64,000 nucleotides of DNA. It comes from Candidatus Ruthenibacterium merdavium. GTDB taxonomy: Bacteria; Bacillota; Clostridia; Oscillospirales; Ruminococcaceae. The notes beneath the pieces were generated by a model, which was given only the letters and a program-made list of their open reading frames with translations, had not been told where the DNA came from and searched no databases. Location of the stretch: assembly GCA_019119935.1 (NCBI GenBank), contig DWWA01000020.1:114999-178998 (forward strand). Reading direction: 5' to 3'. Both the position numbers and the translations under genes were made by a program. This document shows positions 61,106 to 64,000 of this stretch, one piece after another; the stretch's first letter is position 1; each line of letters starts with the position of its first letter.

Positions 61106-61988
61106 TTATTTCAGCAGCGGGCTTTCATATTCCAGCCCGTCTTGGTTCAAAATTACGTTCATAGCAGAAATTTCAGCAGAAATATCCATTGCTGCATGTT
61201 TCAACAGTTTTTCGCGCACCGTTTGAAAGGCACCATTGATCTTGTGTAAAAAGCCGACAATGTTGCTTTCAACTTCATCGCTGACCGAACTGTTTTGATC
61301 CTCCACATCATTGTATGCTTTCAAAAGCTTTAAGGTAGTAGGCAAATAATAGCTGGCAAACCGCCTGACATCGCCCTGGCTTTCCGGGCGGCTCTGCAGC
61401 CAATCAAGCAGCTGTTCTGCCTGCTGATAAAGCTGAATGGTTTGCTGTTTCACTTCTTCAACATCTATTTTTTTGTTCCTCTTTGAGGGAAAGCAAAAAT
61501 TTCTGAACCTGCGAAATTGTATCGGTTTGTGCAGCAAATGCTGCTTGCGAGTGCAAAACATCGTCAGAAGAACCAAGTCGGCCGGCTTCTTTTAAATAGA
61601 GTGCATACGCTTCTTTGCTTGCAAACAATTTATTCTCCTCGATACAGGGGTATAAATCTCCTAAATTGCCGTTTTCAGATAAGCTGCGGATTTCCCTAAC
61701 GATGTTCGGGATACTTTTTCGCAGGGACATGGAAAGTTCATCTAACGTGCAGAAAACACGGTTCTGCATAATACACTGATATGGCTCCGGGCGTGCTGGG
61801 GGCTCTTTTACATTCCGCAGAACCAGCGCAACAGTGGCAATTGCAGCAGCACCGAAGAAAACTGTTTGTATTTCTGACAGCGGCGGTTGCACTACAATAG
61901 GCGCAAGTAAGCACATAACATACAGAACACCCGCAGTGACGAATAACCAATTAGAAGCCTCTTTCCAAAAACTATGCTGCTGATTCAT
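61106..61988 (-). pseudogene. XpaC-family membrane protein gene split by a frameshift at an A7 run
   Basis: Two reading frames make one protein. The first (start at 61988, MNQQHSFWKEASNWLFVTAG, site AAGGGG) has two membrane helices and a helix-turn-helix-like region (NRVFCTLDELSMSLRKSIPN), and stops in frame at TGA after KNRC. The second frame continues with DVEEVKQQTIQLYQQAEQLL and the XpaC core (YYLPTTLKLLKAYNDVEDQN, LKHAAMDISAEISAMNVILN). The change of frame falls at an A7 run (plus-strand T 61468-61474). Everything after is conserved against the next gene. It may be a sequencing error, a real mutation, phase variation or polymerase slippage. Confidence 0.75.
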
Positions 61989-62102
61989 GACTACCCCTTC
62001 CTTCTTCCCTTTGGTTTTCCGCCCCACACATCTGACGGTTTATTCTGACCGTATCGCTGACTCTTGTGTCTCAGCCGATATCAACGTGTTCTGCCGGAGC
62101 GG

Positions 62103-63272
62103 TTATTGCTTCAATCCATCATCCTGTAAACCGTCCTGACGCAAAATTGTCTGCATAGCAGAAATTTCAGCGGATACATCCATGGCCGTATGTTTTAAAA
62201 GGTCATCGCGCAGCGTTTGAAACGCTTGATTGATGGTGTTTAAAATACCTGTAATGTTTGTTTGAATTTCATCGCTCACACGGCTGTCTTGTGCGCTTAC
62301 ATCATTGTAGGTTTTCAGCAGCTTCAGCGTTGTGGGCAGATAATATCCCGTAAAACGCTTGACAGCGCTCTCGCTTTCCGGGTGCGCTTGCAGCCAGTCA
62401 ATCAGCTGCCCCGTTTGTTCGCTCAATCGGTCGGTCTGTTCTTTGACGCTCGGCTCTGTAATGGGCACGCTTTCTTGCTGCAACCCTTTTAAGAAGTCCC
62501 GCAGTTCCGCCGTAACGCTTTCCTGAGAAGCAGCCTCCCGCGTTTGCTGGGGCAGAGCGTCCGTTTGCGTCGTCTGTATGGCGAGATACGCCTGGTAGGC
62601 GGTGTGGTTTGCAAACAGCCGGCTCGCATCGGGCGCGAGGTACATTCCCTCAAAACCGCCGCCCGTGACCATTTTGCGCACTTCCCGTACGGTCTGCGGA
62701 AGAGGCTTTCCCACCGCCGCGGCAAGTTCTTCCATTTTGCAGCTGCTGCGGTCGGCTAAAACGCGGTGATACTGCATTAGCCGCAAAGCCGGGTAGCTTT
62801 TCACTTTGCAAATCACCGCGGGAATGGCAAAAGCGCCCGCCAGCACCCACATTGGTGCAGCATCAGAAAGCGGACCATCAAGCACAATCATACCGCTGAC
62901 AGCCAATAAGATAAACGATACAAGCCCCAAACCGAACGCAGTGCCTTTCAATGCTTCATAATTTCCTTTGAGCTCTTTCAGGCGTTTTTCCCATTTTGCT
63001 TTCTTGGGAGGCAGCCAGCCGGCTTTCACCATTTTTTCCTGCGCGGCACCAAGGCCGGCAATCAGCTCACTGCCGACACTTTTCCCGACATCTTTCAGGC
63101 CGCTGCCAACGCTTTTAGACACTTGACCTACTGTCTTTCCGACATCTTTTGCCAGCGGTGCCAATTCCTGCGAAAGCTGCTGCACCGTATTTTGCAGGTC
63201 TCTTCCCAGTTCCGCCAAGTCGCGTTCCCAGTCTTCGCCGCTCGAATATCCTTTTTTATTCCTATCTTCCAT
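62103..63272 (-). CDS. XpaC-family membrane protein (5-bromo-4-chloroindolyl phosphate hydrolysis)
   Basis: 389 residues. N-terminal amphipathic helical stretch (VGKTVGQVSKSVGSGLKDVG), two membrane helices at about 114-150, a helix-turn-helix-like segment (SCKMEELAAAVGKPLPQTVR), then the XpaC domain (YYLPTTLKLLKTYNDVSAQD, AMDVSAEISAMQTILRQDGL). XpaC is named for a Bacillus locus; its true activity is unknown and it often accompanies toxic-anion (TelA) genes, none in this window. The intact paralogue of the split gene immediately downstream on this strand. Confidence 0.82.
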   Translation of the reverse strand: MEDRNKKGYSSGEDWERDLAELGRDLQNTVQQLSQELAPLAKDVGKTVGQVSKSVGSGLKDVGKSVGSELIAGLGAAQEKMVKAGWLPPKKAKWEKRLKELKGNYEALKGTAFGLGLVSFILLAVSGMIVLDGPLSDAAPMWVLAGAFAIPAVICKVKSYPALRLMQYHRVLADRSSCKMEELAAAVGKPLPQTVREVRKMVTGGGFEGMYLAPDASRLFANHTAYQAYLAIQTTQTDALPQQTREAASQESVTAELRDFLKGLQQESVPITEPSVKEQTDRLSEQTGQLIDWLQAHPESESAVKRFTGYYLPTTLKLLKTYNDVSAQDSRVSDEIQTNITGILNTINQAFQTLRDDLLKHTAMDVSAEISAMQTILRQDGLQDDGLKQ

Positions 63273-63299
63273 GGCCCTTCACCCAAACCATCTTTTAAA

Positions 63300-63327
63300 A
63301 TTTTATATAAGTTTTCTGAAAACTCAA
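63300..63327 (-). promoter_or_regulatory. Promoter of the XpaC genes with an overlapping palindrome
   Basis: TTGAGT and TAAAAT on the minus strand with a 16-base spacer. The inverted repeat AGTTTTC-T-GAAAACT sits between and over them (63310-63324), a likely operator position. The regulator is unknown. The rest of 63273-63403 shows no gene. Confidence 0.5.
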
Positions 63328-63403
63328 AATTTTTCGTTTTTCTGAAAAAGTACTGTCCTCACAGCCCCTCACCACCCAGAAAAACCGATGCATATTTTAA
63401 CTT

Positions 63404-64000
63404 TTAGAAATGCTCCAGTGAACGCAGAACGGCAGATGCAACACGAACGCCGTCCACAGCGGCCGACATGATGCCGCCCGCGTAGCCTGCCCCTTCTCCG
63501 CAAGGGTACAGCCCATCAATGTCGCGGCTGATAAAATCCTCGCCGCGCTGCAGGCGTATCGGCCCTGATGTTCTCGTTTCCAAACCGGTGAGCACCGCCT
63601 CCGGCGCAGTATATCCGCGCAGTTTTCGGTCAAAGACGCCCAGCCCGATGCGCAGTGTTTCGGCCAGCTCATCCGGCAGCAGTGCACCCAAATTTGCAGC
63701 GGTGACACCGCGCGGATAAGTGGGCTGTACATCGGTGAGCTTCAGCTTTCCCTCACCTTTCAAAAAGCTTTGCACATTTTCCGCCGGGGCGGCATAACCG
63801 CCGCCTCCCGCGGCAAAAGCACGCCGCTCCAAGGTTCGCTGAAACTCCATCGCACGCAGTGCATCGTTTCCGAAATCTTCCGGCGACACACTGACAGCTA
63901 CCGCGGCATTGGCGTTTTTGCCGTCGCGGGCATGCAGGCTCATTCCGTTTGTTGCAACACCGCCCGCTTCACTGGCGGCCGCCACCACTTGCCCGCCGGG
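63404..64000 (-). CDS. FAD-dependent dehydrogenase, COG2509 family (N-terminus outside window)
   Basis: The C-terminal 198 residues are present and the frame is open through the right edge (PGGQVVAAASEAGGVATNGM). Motifs PGGQVVAAASE, NGMSLHARDGKNANAAVAV and the final LYPCGEGAGYAGGIMSAAVD, GVRVASAVL match NAD(FAD)-utilising dehydrogenases of the COG2509 group. The N-terminal dinucleotide-binding domain lies outside. The activity of this group is unproven. Confidence 0.88.
   Translation of the reverse strand, partial: PGGQVVAAASEAGGVATNGMSLHARDGKNANAAVAVSVSPEDFGNDALRAMEFQRTLERRAFAAGGGGYAAPAENVQSFLKGEGKLKLTDVQPTYPRGVTAANLGALLPDELAETLRIGLGVFDRKLRGYTAPEAVLTGLETRTSGPIRLQRGEDFISRDIDGLYPCGEGAGYAGGIMSAAVDGVRVASAVLRSLEHF

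Noticed and set aside
61458-61480. Programmed ribosomal frameshift at the A7 run of the split XpaC gene
   Set aside because: The required shift is +1 rather than the usual -1 on a slippery heptamer and I see no clear stimulatory stem, so indel or polymerase slippage are better explanations.
1-64000. CRISPR arrays, insertion sequences, prophage, tRNA and rRNA genes
   Set aside because: I looked for repeated units with spacers, transposases, integrases and clover-leaf or rRNA segments and saw none.

Overview
The window comes from a spore-forming, Gram-positive anaerobe of the Bacillota, class Clostridia, most likely an Oscillospirales/Ruminococcaceae-type lineage. The evidence is an IspH-S1 fusion gene, the YabP/YabQ sporulation genes, HemZ, zinc-type S14, L24 and L36, a T-box leader, an RqcH/RqcP ribosome rescue pair and Shine-Dalgarno-rich starts. 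Genus and species cannot be fixed from this sequence. All genes but one (murC) lie on the minus strand, including the whole ribosomal protein cluster, so replication probably enters from the high-coordinate end.

Layout. (1) 1-8240: a sugar-sensing unit (anchored sugar-binding protein, YesM-type kinase, YesN-type regulator) beside an mglBAC galactose/glucose ABC transporter operon. (2) 8.35-11.1 kb: a visibly AT-richer patch with a MetRS gene under a methionine T-box leader and one unknown gene with a strong promoter. (3) 11.2-26.9 kb: the S10-spc-alpha superoperon (rpsJ to rplQ, with secY, adk, map, infA, rpoA), driven by a clear promoter at 26.9 kb with a leader of about 315 nt. (4) 27-36.7 kb: rqcH, nif3-like, trmK and a DUF1858 gene in one operon; two unknown membrane proteins; an EF-P-modifying reductase with tadA; a CPBP-family membrane protein; a radical SAM protein; a repeat-containing lipoprotein. 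(5) 37.4-42 kb: BaiN-like flavoprotein, cmk, plsC and ispH-rpsA. (6) 42.1-46.3 kb: a headless CCA-enzyme-like protein divergent from murC, an orphan plus-strand promoter with a candidate small RNA, a solitary MazF toxin, an HD hydrolase and acpS. (7) 46.4-51.6 kb: hpf, then yabR, divIC, yabQ, yabP, a decayed gene fragment, rqcP, hup and mazG, largely the Bacillus yab order. (8) 51.6-61 kb: nucleoside kinase, hemZ, MBL hydrolase, dtd, a large membrane protein, relA and recJ. (9) 61.1-63.3 kb: two tandem XpaC-family genes, one split at an A7 tract. (10) a partial FAD-dependent dehydrogenase at the right edge.

How the genes fit together. Most of the window is growth machinery: translation (ribosomal proteins, IF-1, MetRS, TadA, TrmK, EF-P modification, Dtd), ribosome hibernation and rescue (HPF, RqcH, RqcP), the stringent response (RelA), envelope synthesis (MurC, PlsC, AcpS, IspH) and division/sporulation (DivIC, YabP, YabQ). 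Accessory content is limited. The observations I rate highest are the solitary MazF facing an orphan small-RNA promoter, the headless CCA-like protein, the A7-split XpaC paralogue, the three-component sugar sensor, and the long leaders before rpsJ and the repeat lipoprotein. I found no CRISPR array, tRNA, rRNA, insertion sequence or prophage.
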